Source: Spirochaetaceae bacterium (GTDB lineage Bacteria; Spirochaetota; Spirochaetia; DSM-27196; SKKC01). Taken from it: 17,660 nucleotides of DNA. A program made the position numbers and the translations under genes. Positions 1 through 8,037 of this stretch are shown here, piece after piece; position 1 is the first letter of the stretch; each line of letters opens with the position of its first letter. The DNA is taken from the NCBI GenBank assembly GCA_003552745.1, contig PUOG01000152.1, forward strand, positions 1 through 17,660, given 5' to 3'. The notes below the pieces were generated by a model. That model did not search any database. It was not told where the DNA came from and saw only the letters and a list, made by a program, of their open reading frames with translations.

Positions 1-530
1 ACGAGGGGTCGCTCATCCACGGAGTCTATATGGACTCGCCGGCGGCCCGCGACGGGATCCGGCCGGGCGATTTCGTGACCGCCGTTGACGGGCAGGCAGT
101 CTCCAGCAGTCTCGAGCTGCAGCGAGCGGTCGGCGCGCTGCAACCGGGTCAGGAGGTCGAGTTCGACGTCATCCGCGACGGTGACGAGCAACGGATTCAG
201 GTCACCGTAGACCAGCGTGGGCCCGAGGATGAGATCGGGCAAGCAGAAGATCTGTGGCCCGGCTTCCATGCGATTCCGCTTACCGACGAAATTCGTGAGC
301 AGGAAGGTATGCCCTCCGGCCTCGAGGGAGCGATCATCGCGAACGTAGCACCGGATAGTCCGGCCGCGAGTGCGGGACTTCGACCGGGAGATATCGTCAC
401 CGAGGTCGACGGCAGCGAAATCGACGGCGCCGGCGGCTTCTATGCCGCTGCTGCCGATGCCTCCGGGCAGATGGTGATGAGCATCGTCCGTCAGGGGCGC
501 GAGATGACGATCGGTATCGAGGCGCTGTAA
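1..530 (+). CDS. HtrA/DegP-like protease, C-terminal tandem PDZ part (5' truncated by window edge)
   Basis: The frame is open from base 3 and the ATG at 30 lies inside a PDZ domain, so the gene begins left of the window. What is visible is the end of one PDZ domain (motif DSPAARDGIRPGD, then TAVDG), a linker with DLWPGF, and a second PDZ domain (DSPAASAGLRPGDIV, TEVDG), ending at TAA 528-530. The next gene has the same architecture, including the DLWPGF linker and a matching DSPAARAGMRPG motif, so the two look like tandem paralogues. By family knowledge such PDZ pairs bind exposed C-termini of misfolded envelope proteins and gate the protease. The catalytic domain is not in the window, so whether this copy is an active protease is unknown. 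A strong hairpin follows the stop. Confidence 0.85.
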   Translation, partial: EGSLIHGVYMDSPAARDGIRPGDFVTAVDGQAVSSSLELQRAVGALQPGQEVEFDVIRDGDEQRIQVTVDQRGPEDEIGQAEDLWPGFHAIPLTDEIREQEGMPSGLEGAIIANVAPDSPAASAGLRPGDIVTEVDGSEIDGAGGFYAAAADASGQMVMSIVRQGREMTIGIEAL

Positions 531-551
531 CGCCCGATAACCGATACCAGA

Positions 552-588
552 GCGGCATTCGGCGCCCCGCCGAGTGCCGCCATTTGGC
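552..588 (+). terminator. Hairpin terminator after the first htrA-like gene
   Basis: A 13-bp stem pairs 552-564 with 568-580, with one G-U wobble (T558 with G574) and a 3-nt CCC loop. It lies 21 bp after the stop codon at 528-530. The following tract (CATTTGG) has only three T in a row, so termination may be incomplete and some read-through into the next htrA gene is plausible. Confidence 0.6.
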
Positions 589-599
589 TGTAACCCTTC

Positions 600-634
600 G
601 CGCACCTCCGGGATTTATAGTTTCGGAGGTGCGC
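600..634 (+). promoter_or_regulatory. Perfect inverted repeat enclosing the htrA Shine-Dalgarno
   Basis: GCGCACCTCCG at 600-610 is the exact reverse complement of CGGAGGTGCGC at 624-634, separated by 13 nt. The right arm contains the SD sequence GGAGGT (625-630) of the gene starting at ATG 636. In RNA the left arm carries CACCTCC, a full anti-SD, so the folded form would hide the ribosome-binding site. The loop is AT-rich (GGATTTATAGTTT). There is no T-tract, so it is not a terminator. It may be an RNA-level translation switch, or a DNA operator if transcription starts inside it. The repeat is certain; the function is inferred. Confidence 0.6.
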
Positions 635-635
635 T

Positions 636-2243
636 ATGCTACTACAGAACAATCGATACATCGTCGCACTGGCAGTTGCGGCGATCATCCTCTCTTTCGT
701 CGCCGGTTTCTTCCTCGGCACCAGCAGTACCTATCGCTATGCGCTGGAGTTCACCCGCGGCATCGCGGCGGAGAACGTCCACGCCGGATTCGATGCCGGA
801 GCCTCGAATCCATGGGGGCATCTGCACGCGTCCGGGCAGCAGGAATCACGCGCTCCCGGTATTTCCCCGGTCGGTGACCCGGCCGGATCGAACGGTGCCT
901 CGCTCTTGGCAGCCGACGGGCCGGGTACGTTCCGGTATGTCGCCGAGCGGATACTGCCGACCGTGGTGGAAGTGAATACGGTCGAAGTCATCCGCCAACA
1001 GCTTCCACGATTTCGCTCACCGTTCGACTGGTTTTTCGACCCCTGGAGCCGGCCCGAGCTCGAAGAACGCGAGTTCCGCCGGCCCGGACTCGGTTCGGGA
1101 GTGATCGTGCGTCAGAACGGACGCGACGCCTACATCCTCACCAATCACCACGTCATTAACGGCGCCGACGAGATCCAGGTACGCCTCTACGACGAGCGCG
1201 AGTTCAGCGCCGAAATCGTGGGCAGCGATGCACGAATGGACCTCGCCCTCCTGCGCGTTTCCACCCGGCAGAACCTGCCGATTGCCGACCTCGGCGATTC
1301 TTCACAGCTTCACGTCGGTGACTGGGTGCTCGCGATCGGAAATCCCTACGGCTTCGAAAGCACCGTAACCGCCGGCATCGTCAGCGCTCTCGGGCGACGT
1401 CCCGACCCGCGCTCGCCGATTCCCGACTACACCGACTACATACAGACCGATGCTGCGATCAATCCCGGAAACTCCGGCGGCGCCCTGGTCTCTTCGAACG
1501 GGCAGGTTGTCGGAATCAACACATGGATCGCATCCGCCGGGGGCGGAAGCGTCGGCCTCGGATTCGCCATTCCGATCAACCAGGCGATGCGCGCGATCGA
1601 TAACTTCCTCGAAGAGGGAGAAGTCATCTACGGTTGGCTCGGCGTCAGCTTGACCGACACCGCCGGGGAGGTCGGCGCGCGCATCCTCGAACAGCTCGGA
1701 GTCGAGGAGAGTCGCGGAGCGCTGGTTCTCAACGTATACCGCGACTCCCCCGCCGCCCGCGCCGGCATGCGCCCCGGCACCCTCATCACCGCCATAGACG
1801 GCGCCCGCGTGAACAGTGCCTCCGAGGCGACCCGGCGGGTCGGCGACCTCGCGCCGGGCTCCCGGGCCCGCTTCCGCGTCATCTTCGACGGCGCAGAGCG
1901 CGAGATCACCGTGGACATCGCCCGGCGCGAGGCGGGTGACGCCATGCCGGCGGCGAGCGACCTCTGGCCGGGTTTCCTCGCGTCCGACATCGACGACGAC
2001 CTGCGCGAACGCCACGCGCTCGCCGCCGACCGCACCGGCGTCGTCGTGATCTCCGTCGTTACCGGCTCCGACGCCGATTCCGCCGGTATCCGCGCCGGCG
2101 ACGTGGTCGAGGCGGTGAACGGCACGTCGGTCGCCTCTCTCGCGGAGTTCTACCGGCGGGTGGGGGCCGCTGATTCGGAGATCGTATTCACGATCCGCAG
2201 GGGTGCGGCGCGAATCACCGTCGGTTTCGACGGCCTCACGTGA
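636..2243 (+). CDS. HtrA/DegP-family trypsin-like serine protease, two PDZ domains
   Basis: Envelope quality-control serine endoprotease of the S1C family, 535 aa, a little longer than E. coli DegP (474 aa). A single hydrophobic segment at about residues 8-28 with no clear signal-peptidase site suggests a membrane-anchored, periplasm-facing protein (DegS-like anchoring but with two PDZ domains). A low-complexity linker of about 65 residues follows. The protease domain (about 100-320) has the full triad: His172 in TNHHVI, Asp202 in ARMDLALL and Ser280 in NPGNSGGAL. PDZ1 spans about 330-430. PDZ2 spans about 445-530, after the DLWPGF linker shared with the upstream paralogue. ATG 636 is preceded by GGAGGT at 625-630 with 5-nt spacing. 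That SD sits in an 11-bp perfect hairpin, so translation may be conditional. Heat or envelope-stress control is plausible but inferred. Confidence 0.93.
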   Translation: MLLQNNRYIVALAVAAIILSFVAGFFLGTSSTYRYALEFTRGIAAENVHAGFDAGASNPWGHLHASGQQESRAPGISPVGDPAGSNGASLLAADGPGTFRYVAERILPTVVEVNTVEVIRQQLPRFRSPFDWFFDPWSRPELEEREFRRPGLGSGVIVRQNGRDAYILTNHHVINGADEIQVRLYDEREFSAEIVGSDARMDLALLRVSTRQNLPIADLGDSSQLHVGDWVLAIGNPYGFESTVTAGIVSALGRRPDPRSPIPDYTDYIQTDAAINPGNSGGALVSSNGQVVGINTWIASAGGGSVGLGFAIPINQAMRAIDNFLEEGEVIYGWLGVSLTDTAGEVGARILEQLGVEESRGALVLNVYRDSPAARAGMRPGTLITAIDGARVNSASEATRRVGDLAPGSRARFRVIFDGAEREITVDIARREAGDAMPAASDLWPGFLASDIDDDLRERHALAADRTGVVVISVVTGSDADSAGIRAGDVVEAVNGTSVASLAEFYRRVGAADSEIVFTIRRGAARITVGFDGLT

Positions 2244-2323
2244 GCCGTGGCGCCCAAGAGCGCCGGGTCGCTCCGGGTGCGGTCATGCCCCGGCTCCGTG
2301 CGCTCGGGGGCGGGCGCGCCCTA

Positions 2324-2453
2324 GGAGCTTGTCGGACATGTGGGCAGAATTGAATATTGGTACGACCTATTGCATACTTCAAACCTTAAAATGCAATTTC
2401 GCACAACGGTATGCGCCCAATATTCAATTCCGAAGTGAAGTCCGACAAGCTCC
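2324..2453. repeat. 130-bp AT-rich fold-back (MITE-like) element
   Basis: Outer arms GGAGCTTGTCGGAC (2324-2337) and GTCCGACAAGCTCC (2440-2453) are exact reverse complements. Inner arms GAATTGAATATTGG (2347-2360) and CCAATATTCAATTC (2417-2430) are too. Two unmatched 9-bp blocks sit symmetrically between them, giving 37-bp imperfect terminal inverted repeats. The 56-bp centre holds a further 7-bp stem (2369-2375 with 2391-2397). The element is clearly AT-richer than its GC-rich flanks. It encodes no transposase, and no target-site duplication is evident at its edges. A non-autonomous transposon relic is the best explanation; a large intergenic RNA hairpin or bidirectional terminator is the alternative. 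Apart from this element, 2244-2535 shows only a weak 5-bp hairpin at 2249-2264 just after the htrA stop, and no gene. Confidence 0.7.
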
Positions 2454-2535
2454 GGGGAGTGCCGTGCGCAAGGGTGTTTTCCATTTCGCGCCCGGCATGC
2501 GACCATATACGTTAATGGGTACGGAGGATAGCTGC

Positions 2536-3867
2536 ATGCGATACGGGCTCAGAGTGCTCTCGGCGGGCGTGTTGGCCGTTGCGCTGATCGCGCCTGCGGT
2601 ATTCGCCGGCGGTGAAGCCGAAGAAGCGATCGAAGCGACCAACCCGACCGGTAACCCGTGGACCGACGGCGAAGACCTGTCGGGGACCGAGGTAAGCATA
2701 TTCGGCGCGTATGTGGATGAGGATGCATCCCGGTTCCGCACCGCGCTCGAGCCGTTCATCGAACAGACCGGAATCATGGTCGATTACGAGGGATCCGGCG
2801 ATTTCGAGGAACTCATAGGCATTCGCACTGAAGGCGGCGATCCTCCTGATATCGCCGCATTTCCGCGGCCCGCTCTCATGAAAGAGCTGCATGATCAGGG
2901 GCATATCTACGACCTTGCCGACTGGCTCGATCGCGATTTCCTCGAAGAGCAGTACGCCGAGAGCTGGATCGACATGAGCGAGATCGACGACGATATCGCC
3001 GGGCTCTGGTATCGCACCGGCGTCAAGTCGCTGGTCTGGTACCCGCCGGCACTGTTCGACGCCGAAGGTTACGAGATTCCGGAGACGTGGGACGAGATGA
3101 TCGCTCTCTCCGACCGGATGGTGGCGGACGGCTACACTCCGTGGTCGATCGCAATGGAGAGCGGCGGCGCGACCGGCTGGGTCGGCACCGACTGGATCGA
3201 GGACATCATGCTACGGATCCATCCGCCGGAGGTCTTCGACGACTGGGTGGCCAACGACATCGCCTTCGACAGCCCCGAAGTGCGCGAGGCGTTCGAGATT
3301 CTCGGTGAGATCTGGTTCAACGAGAACTACGTGCTCGGAGGAGCCAACGGCATTCTCACCGTTCCGTTCGGGGATGGGGCGAATCCGCTCCTGAGCGATC
3401 CGCCGCAGGCGCTCATGCACCGTCAGGCAAGCTTCATCGAGGCGTATCTGCCGGACGGCACCGAGGTCGGCCCTGACGGCGATATCGACTTCTTCTATCT
3501 ACCCGGCATCGACGACGAGTACGGAAAGCCGGTACTGGTCGACGGAGAGATAGTGAGCGCAATGCGCGATCGCCCCGAAGTCCGCGCGGTCATGCGCTAT
3601 CTCGCAACCGCCGAGAGCACACGCGGCTGGCTCGAGCAGGGCGGCTTCCTCTCGCCGCACGAGGATGTCGATTTCGACTGGTACCCCCCGATCGACCGGC
3701 GCTACGCGGAGTTGCTCGACACGGCGGATACCATTCGCTTCGACGCATCCGGCCTCATGCCCGGAGCCGTCGGCACCGGTACATTCTGGGTCGGAATGGT
3801 CGACTGGACGCACGGAGAGAACCTCGATGACGTGCTTCCCACCATCGACGCCGGTTACTCCGATTGA
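2536..3867 (+). CDS. Carbohydrate ABC transporter substrate-binding protein (family 1, AglE-like)
   Basis: Extracytoplasmic solute-binding protein, 443 aa, of the sugar-binding type. The N-terminus MRYGLRVL plus a hydrophobic stretch ending in AVFA|GG is a signal peptide with an SPI-like A-x-A site. There is no lipobox cysteine, so it should be periplasmic rather than a lipoprotein. The mature protein opens with an acidic GGEAEEA stretch. It has family features such as GDPPDIAAFPRP, PETWDEM and a Trp-rich C-terminal half, consistent with stacking sugars. I chose ATG 2536 because GGAGG at 2523-2527 lies 8 nt upstream and the signal peptide starts there. The frame remains open back to 2203 through the fold-back element, which looks fortuitous. 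No permease or ATPase gene is adjacent, so it is an orphan component. The exact sugar is unknown; alpha-glucoside-type binding is a guess from overall resemblance. Confidence 0.88.
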   Translation: MRYGLRVLSAGVLAVALIAPAVFAGGEAEEAIEATNPTGNPWTDGEDLSGTEVSIFGAYVDEDASRFRTALEPFIEQTGIMVDYEGSGDFEELIGIRTEGGDPPDIAAFPRPALMKELHDQGHIYDLADWLDRDFLEEQYAESWIDMSEIDDDIAGLWYRTGVKSLVWYPPALFDAEGYEIPETWDEMIALSDRMVADGYTPWSIAMESGGATGWVGTDWIEDIMLRIHPPEVFDDWVANDIAFDSPEVREAFEILGEIWFNENYVLGGANGILTVPFGDGANPLLSDPPQALMHRQASFIEAYLPDGTEVGPDGDIDFFYLPGIDDEYGKPVLVDGEIVSAMRDRPEVRAVMRYLATAESTRGWLEQGGFLSPHEDVDFDWYPPIDRRYAELLDTADTIRFDASGLMPGAVGTGTFWVGMVDWTHGENLDDVLPTIDAGYSD

Positions 3868-3883
3868 ACGGCCGGCGCCGTTC
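3866..3883 (+). terminator. Weak hairpin at the stop of the binding-protein gene
   Basis: GAACGGC (3866-3872) pairs with GCCGTTC (3877-3883) around a CGGC loop, overlapping the TGA stop. No T-tract follows, so it may be only a stabilising 3' hairpin or a partial terminator before the next gene. Confidence 0.3.
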
Positions 3884-3931
3884 ACTTGCACCCGTACGGC
3901 CACATGAATACGCTTTGGTCGAGGGTAATCC

Positions 3932-6900
3932 GTGTCAACTGAAACCGGCGGTGGTAGAGCTCCGACCGTTCCGGACGGAATCGGTCTGCTGATCGGTCAG
4001 GCGTTCTTCATCGGCCTCGCATTCGGCCTTCTATACAACGTCGCCTACACTCTGCTCGTTCTCGAGTTCGGGTCGGCCGGCCTTCGGACGGTCTACGTAC
4101 TCGCCGGTCTGGTGATTCCCGCGTTTACCGTCGGCTTCAACTGGCTCGAAGAGCATTTGCCGCTGTCGAAGTTCGGTACCGGCACGGTGCTCACCTTTGC
4201 GCTTCTCTTCTTTGCGCTCTACCCGCTCGTACTGATCCCCGATGCGAACTGGACTATCTACGTCCTTATGGTCGTGAACACGATGGGTAGTCTCTACTGC
4301 ATGATGCTTCGCGGGGCGCAAGCCGCCGAGATGTACGACGCCCGTACCATAAAGGCGCAGTATCCGAGAATTACCGGTGCGGAAATCCTCGCCGTCGTTC
4401 TCGCCGGTGTGCTCGTCGTACCGCTTTCGCAGCTTCTCGGCTCGCTGGAAGCGCTGCTGCTGCTGGGCGGGGTGTCGATGGTCGCCGCCTCGTTTTTCGT
4501 GCACCTGATCGGAGTGCGACATCTCGCACCCGAAGAGCACCTCGCCCACCTCTCCGAGGAGCGACACCACGCACACGACCACGGTTTCTCGGCGCTGAAA
4601 GCGATTATCAGCAAGCGGTACACATTGCTCGTGTTCGGGTATCAGCTGATCAGCTCCGCGGTCTCTCTGCTGGTACAGTACCTCGTCTATTCGGAGGCAC
4701 AGAACTTCTTTCCCGAACAGGCAGAGCTCAGCCGCTTCATCGGCCTGGTCAAGGCGGGAACGACCGGTCTGAGTTTCCTCTTTCTGATATTCGTTGCCGG
4801 ACGGCTGCTGTTGCGATTCGGCATGCCGCTCGGGGTAGCCGGCAGTCCGCTCGGTGGCGGGATTGTGCTCGTATTCGCCCTGATCGCCGGAATGATCGAG
4901 GACGGCAGCGGCCGGGCATTCTTCATACTTGTGGTAGCCGCGCAGTTCGTCGACTACATGGCATACTCCGGCTTCGCCAAGACCTCGGTTCAGAGTGCGT
5001 TTCAACCACTTCCCGCCCACGAACGGGAGGCGGTACATACCTTCGCTCAAGGCATCGGTATTCCGCTGAGCTACGGAGTCACCGGACTGCTGCTCATGCT
5101 TTTCGCGCAGATCCCCGGCTTCCGGACAACCTACGCCGTCTACCTGACCCTTGGAGTAATGCTGCTCTGCGGTCTAGTCGGCATCGGCCTCTACCGGGCC
5201 TACGGCGGTGCGCTGCGCCGGTCGCTCAGCCGCCGCCGTGTCGAGGCGGTTGAACTGAGCCTGAACGATGCATCCACCCTCGAGATTCTCGAGAAGCTGC
5301 TCTCTTCCGGCGATCCGTGGCAGGTACGCAGCGCTCTGAACCTGCTCGAGGATGCGGCGCATGAAAGCTACGAGGATCGCTTGCGAGAGCTCGTCGAGCA
5401 CGACGATCCGGACGTACGTCGCGATGTCCTGGAGCGAATCGAACGGGTGAAACCGCAATGGGCGACAAGCGTCGTTATGAAATTGCTCGAACGCGAGCGT
5501 GACGATGCGGTGGTCGCGGCGGCTATCCGGTCGATCTGCGCACTCGTCGACGAACCGGTGACCACCGTCGGAGAGTATCTCGACGCCGACTCTCGACAGT
5601 TGCGATCGGCGGCGGTGGCCGGTCTCTTTCTCTACGGAGGCATCAACGGCATTCTGGAAGCCGGCAATGTCTTCAATCGTCTGGCCGGCTCTCCGAATGC
5701 CGGCGAACGCATCGATGCCGCCAATATCCTCGAACGCGTGGCGATTCGCAACTTCTACCATCCGCTTGTAGATCTGCTGAATGATGATGATGAGCGGGTG
5801 GTGCTCTCCGCACTTCGAGCCGCGCGTGAGGTCGCGCATCCGGCACTGCTGCCGGAGGTAATCCGGCACATCGATTCGGTCAGCACGCGCGCGGAGGCGC
5901 TATCAACCCTGATCGCCTTCGGCGAGGATGTGACCCGGCTGTTGCGCGACTGCCTGACCGGCGCCGCCGATCTGCGACGCGGGACTGTTTTCCGGATTAT
6001 CCGCGCGAGCGCCCGGATTCCGGGCGTGAGCATAACCGCGGAACTCGAGGCGGCCCTCGAACACGGAGACCGATACATTGCTGAACTTGTATACGAGGTT
6101 CTCTCCCAGCGCGGCTATCGAGCTACCGCGGCGAGCCGACGCACGGTCCTGCGCCTGCTCGACCGCTATACCGAGGAAACAGCGCGGATCGTCATGGCAC
6201 TCTGGGAGGTCTCCCAGGCGAACGGTATCGAGCCGCTCGTCGGCGCGCTCGACGACTCCTACCGTCGCCACCTCGAGAGCATCTTCCTTCTGCTTACATT
6301 CATCTACGATGCCGACGATGTGCTCGGAATTCGACGGCGAATCATCGAGGGAACCAACAAGGAACGTGCACTCGGCCTCGAGCTGCTCGACGTCACGCTC
6401 ACCGGTGAGTTGAAACAGCGTGTTCTCGCGGTCGCCGAACACCCGGTCAACTCTCCCCCGAGCACCGACAGCTACGGCGAGCTGTTCGGACTCCGTCGCA
6501 TGGTACCGGAACAGCGCGTGAGCGAGATTCTCGACGACCGCCGGAAGTGGCCGGAACCGTGGATGCGTGTCTGCGCCCACCATGCCGCCTGGGCACTCGG
6601 ACTACACGACGAAAAACCGGAGGAAAGTGTGCTTACCACAATCGAACGCGTATTGGCATTGAAGGCAGCCGACATCTTCACCGGGATACCCGACAACGTG
6701 CTCGCGCATATCGCTTCCATCGGCGAAGACATCGACGTTCCGGCAAATGAGACTTTCATCCGTAAGGGGGAGATCGGAAACTCGATGTACATCATCCGGG
6801 AGGGGCGTGTAGCGATTCACGACGAGACCACCCGCTTCGCCGAGCTCCCCGCCGGAGAGGTCGTCGGCGAGATGGCGGTGCTCGACCCCGAACCGCGCTC

Positions 6901-7051
6901 CGCCTCGGTCACCGCGATCGAAGATACGATGCTGCTCAAGATCGAGAAAGAAGCGTTCGATTCGGTGATGGTCGATCACCCCGGAATCGCCCGGGGGGTA
7001 ATCCAGGTGCTTTGTCGACGCCTTCGCCACACCATCCAGAAAGCCGGCTGA
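3932..7051 (+). CDS. Transporter-HEAT-cyclic-nucleotide-binding fusion protein
   Basis: 1039-aa three-part protein. Residues about 15-430 form a polytopic membrane domain of roughly 12 helices, resembling MFS or the bacterial ATP:ADP (NTT) nucleotide transporters. Two charged loops stand out: a His-rich loop near 200-217 and one near 355-370. Residues about 440-905 are soluble, alpha-helical and HEAT-like, with recurring motifs such as DDPDVRRDVLERI and NDDDERVVLSALRAA. Residues 911-1039 are a Crp-like cNMP-binding domain with a phosphate-binding cassette, VVGEMAVLDPEPRSASV (Gly979, Glu980, Arg989, Ser990). The GTG at 3932 is used because GAGGG (3921-3925) precedes it with 6-nt spacing and no better in-frame ATG exists. 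The order suggests transport gated by cAMP or cGMP through a helical scaffold, which is inference. The substrate is unknown. It ends 20 bp from the convergent dehydrogenase gene with no clear terminator between. Confidence 0.85.
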   Translation: MSTETGGGRAPTVPDGIGLLIGQAFFIGLAFGLLYNVAYTLLVLEFGSAGLRTVYVLAGLVIPAFTVGFNWLEEHLPLSKFGTGTVLTFALLFFALYPLVLIPDANWTIYVLMVVNTMGSLYCMMLRGAQAAEMYDARTIKAQYPRITGAEILAVVLAGVLVVPLSQLLGSLEALLLLGGVSMVAASFFVHLIGVRHLAPEEHLAHLSEERHHAHDHGFSALKAIISKRYTLLVFGYQLISSAVSLLVQYLVYSEAQNFFPEQAELSRFIGLVKAGTTGLSFLFLIFVAGRLLLRFGMPLGVAGSPLGGGIVLVFALIAGMIEDGSGRAFFILVVAAQFVDYMAYSGFAKTSVQSAFQPLPAHEREAVHTFAQGIGIPLSYGVTGLLLMLFAQIPGFRTTYAVYLTLGVMLLCGLVGIGLYRAYGGALRRSLSRRRVEAVELSLNDASTLEILEKLLSSGDPWQVRSALNLLEDAAHESYEDRLRELVEHDDPDVRRDVLERIERVKPQWATSVVMKLLERERDDAVVAAAIRSICALVDEPVTTVGEYLDADSRQLRSAAVAGLFLYGGINGILEAGNVFNRLAGSPNAGERIDAANILERVAIRNFYHPLVDLLNDDDERVVLSALRAAREVAHPALLPEVIRHIDSVSTRAEALSTLIAFGEDVTRLLRDCLTGAADLRRGTVFRIIRASARIPGVSITAELEAALEHGDRYIAELVYEVLSQRGYRATAASRRTVLRLLDRYTEETARIVMALWEVSQANGIEPLVGALDDSYRRHLESIFLLLTFIYDADDVLGIRRRIIEGTNKERALGLELLDVTLTGELKQRVLAVAEHPVNSPPSTDSYGELFGLRRMVPEQRVSEILDDRRKWPEPWMRVCAHHAAWALGLHDEKPEESVLTTIERVLALKAADIFTGIPDNVLAHIASIGEDIDVPANETFIRKGEIGNSMYIIREGRVAIHDETTRFAELPAGEVVGEMAVLDPEPRSASVTAIEDTMLLKIEKEAFDSVMVDHPGIARGVIQVLCRRLRHTIQKAG

Positions 7052-7071
7052 CCGCGTACTTCGAGCGCAGT

Positions 7072-8031
7072 TCACATAGAATCGCGATTCACGATAGAGA
7101 GGTCGTCGTCACCGGCGAGATAGCGCACCGCGCTCTCTGCGGTCGTGCGCTGGAGCTCCACCTGGCTCTGGACTGAGTACCACGCGCAGTGGTCGGTCAC
7201 GACGACCGTGGGAAGGTGGAATATTCGTAGATCACCCGGCGGCTCGGCCGGAAAGACGTCGAGACCGGCACTGTGCAGTTGCCCGCTTTCCAGTGCATCC
7301 GCCACGGCATCCAGATCCATGAGTCCCCCTCGGGAGGTATTCAGAAGACAGGTACCGCGTTTCATACGCTCGATTGAGTCGGCGTTAATCATATGGCGGG
7401 TCTCATCGTTCAACGCAGCGTGAAGGCTGATGGTCGAAGAGCGGGAGAGCAAATCGTCAAAGGCAACCGGAACGCAGCCGTGCTCTCGAACGATCTCGTC
7501 ATCGACGTACGGATCGTAGACGAGGATCTCCTCCGGTTCGAACGGCGATACTTTCCGCGCCACCGCCTGTCCGATGAGCCCGAACCCGACGATACCGAAG
7601 ATCGTACCGAGCAATCGCCGCGTCGCTGCAGGTGTCGGAGTATTCCATTCGCCGCGACGAACGGCCGCGTCACGCGGCAATAGCTGCCGCATGCACGAAA
7701 TCCACAACGCGACCGTGTGGTCGCTGACTTCCTCGACGGTTACCGCCGGCTGATTGATCACCGCAATCCCGCGCTTTGCGGCCGCCCGAATATCGATCGC
7801 GTCGAAACCGGCACCGTATCGACACAACGCCTTACACGCGGAAAGACTCTCCATCTCCTGTTCGTTGATCGGTGTCAGATTCACCAGAATTGCGTCGGCG
7901 CTCTTCATCCAATCAGGCCAGTCTTCGCGCTCGGGCGGAATATCGAGCACTCGATGGCCGGCCGCCTCGATGACCGCCCGCTCTATCTCGTGACTCTCGA
8001 ATCGCTCCTCGAGTATTCCAATTGTTGCCAT
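7072..8031 (-). CDS. D-isomer-specific 2-hydroxyacid dehydrogenase, C-terminal-dehydrogenase (CtBP)-like subgroup
   Basis: NAD-dependent oxidoreductase, 319 aa, the usual family length. The Rossmann motif GIVGFGLIG (Gly149, Gly151, Gly154) is followed by Asp174 in VYDPYV at the end of beta-2, which favours NAD over NADP. The catalytic set is complete: Arg234 in NTSRGG, Glu263 in FPAEPP and His281 in TDHCAWYS. The TDHxAWYS form is seen in phosphoglycerate-dehydrogenase-like and CtBP-like members rather than in classic lactate dehydrogenases. The substrate is not evident. The ATG at 8031 lies 6 bp after the stop of the upstream membrane-protein gene. Its SD-like GGGGAGGAG is embedded in the end of that gene, so the two are probably translationally coupled in the glycosyltransferase operon. 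Confidence 0.92.
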   Translation of the reverse strand: MATIGILEERFESHEIERAVIEAAGHRVLDIPPEREDWPDWMKSADAILVNLTPINEQEMESLSACKALCRYGAGFDAIDIRAAAKRGIAVINQPAVTVEEVSDHTVALWISCMRQLLPRDAAVRRGEWNTPTPAATRRLLGTIFGIVGFGLIGQAVARKVSPFEPEEILVYDPYVDDEIVREHGCVPVAFDDLLSRSSTISLHAALNDETRHMINADSIERMKRGTCLLNTSRGGLMDLDAVADALESGQLHSAGLDVFPAEPPGDLRIFHLPTVVVTDHCAWYSVQSQVELQRTTAESAVRYLAGDDDLSIVNRDSM

Positions 8032-8037
8032 AAACTC

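Noticed and set aside
611..623. A -10-like TATAGT in the loop of the htrA hairpin
   Set aside because: No -35 partner lies at 16-18 bp; kept only as an alternative explanation for the inverted repeat.
2203..2535. N-terminal extension of the sugar-binding protein frame through the fold-back element
   Set aside because: The signal peptide begins at ATG 2536 with a well-placed GGAGG; the extension crosses the tail of htrA and the inverted-repeat element and resembles no protein. An SD-like AGGAG with ATG at 2338 is coincidental.
4031..5050. 339-codon open frame antisense to the transporter gene
   Set aside because: The composition is that of a mirror of a GC-rich gene (many charged residues, no domain, no SD); the plus-strand protein has clear helices and a cNMP domain.
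7052..7071. Bidirectional terminator between the convergent fusion-transporter and dehydrogenase genes
   Set aside because: The 20-bp gap has no meaningful inverted repeat or T-tract.
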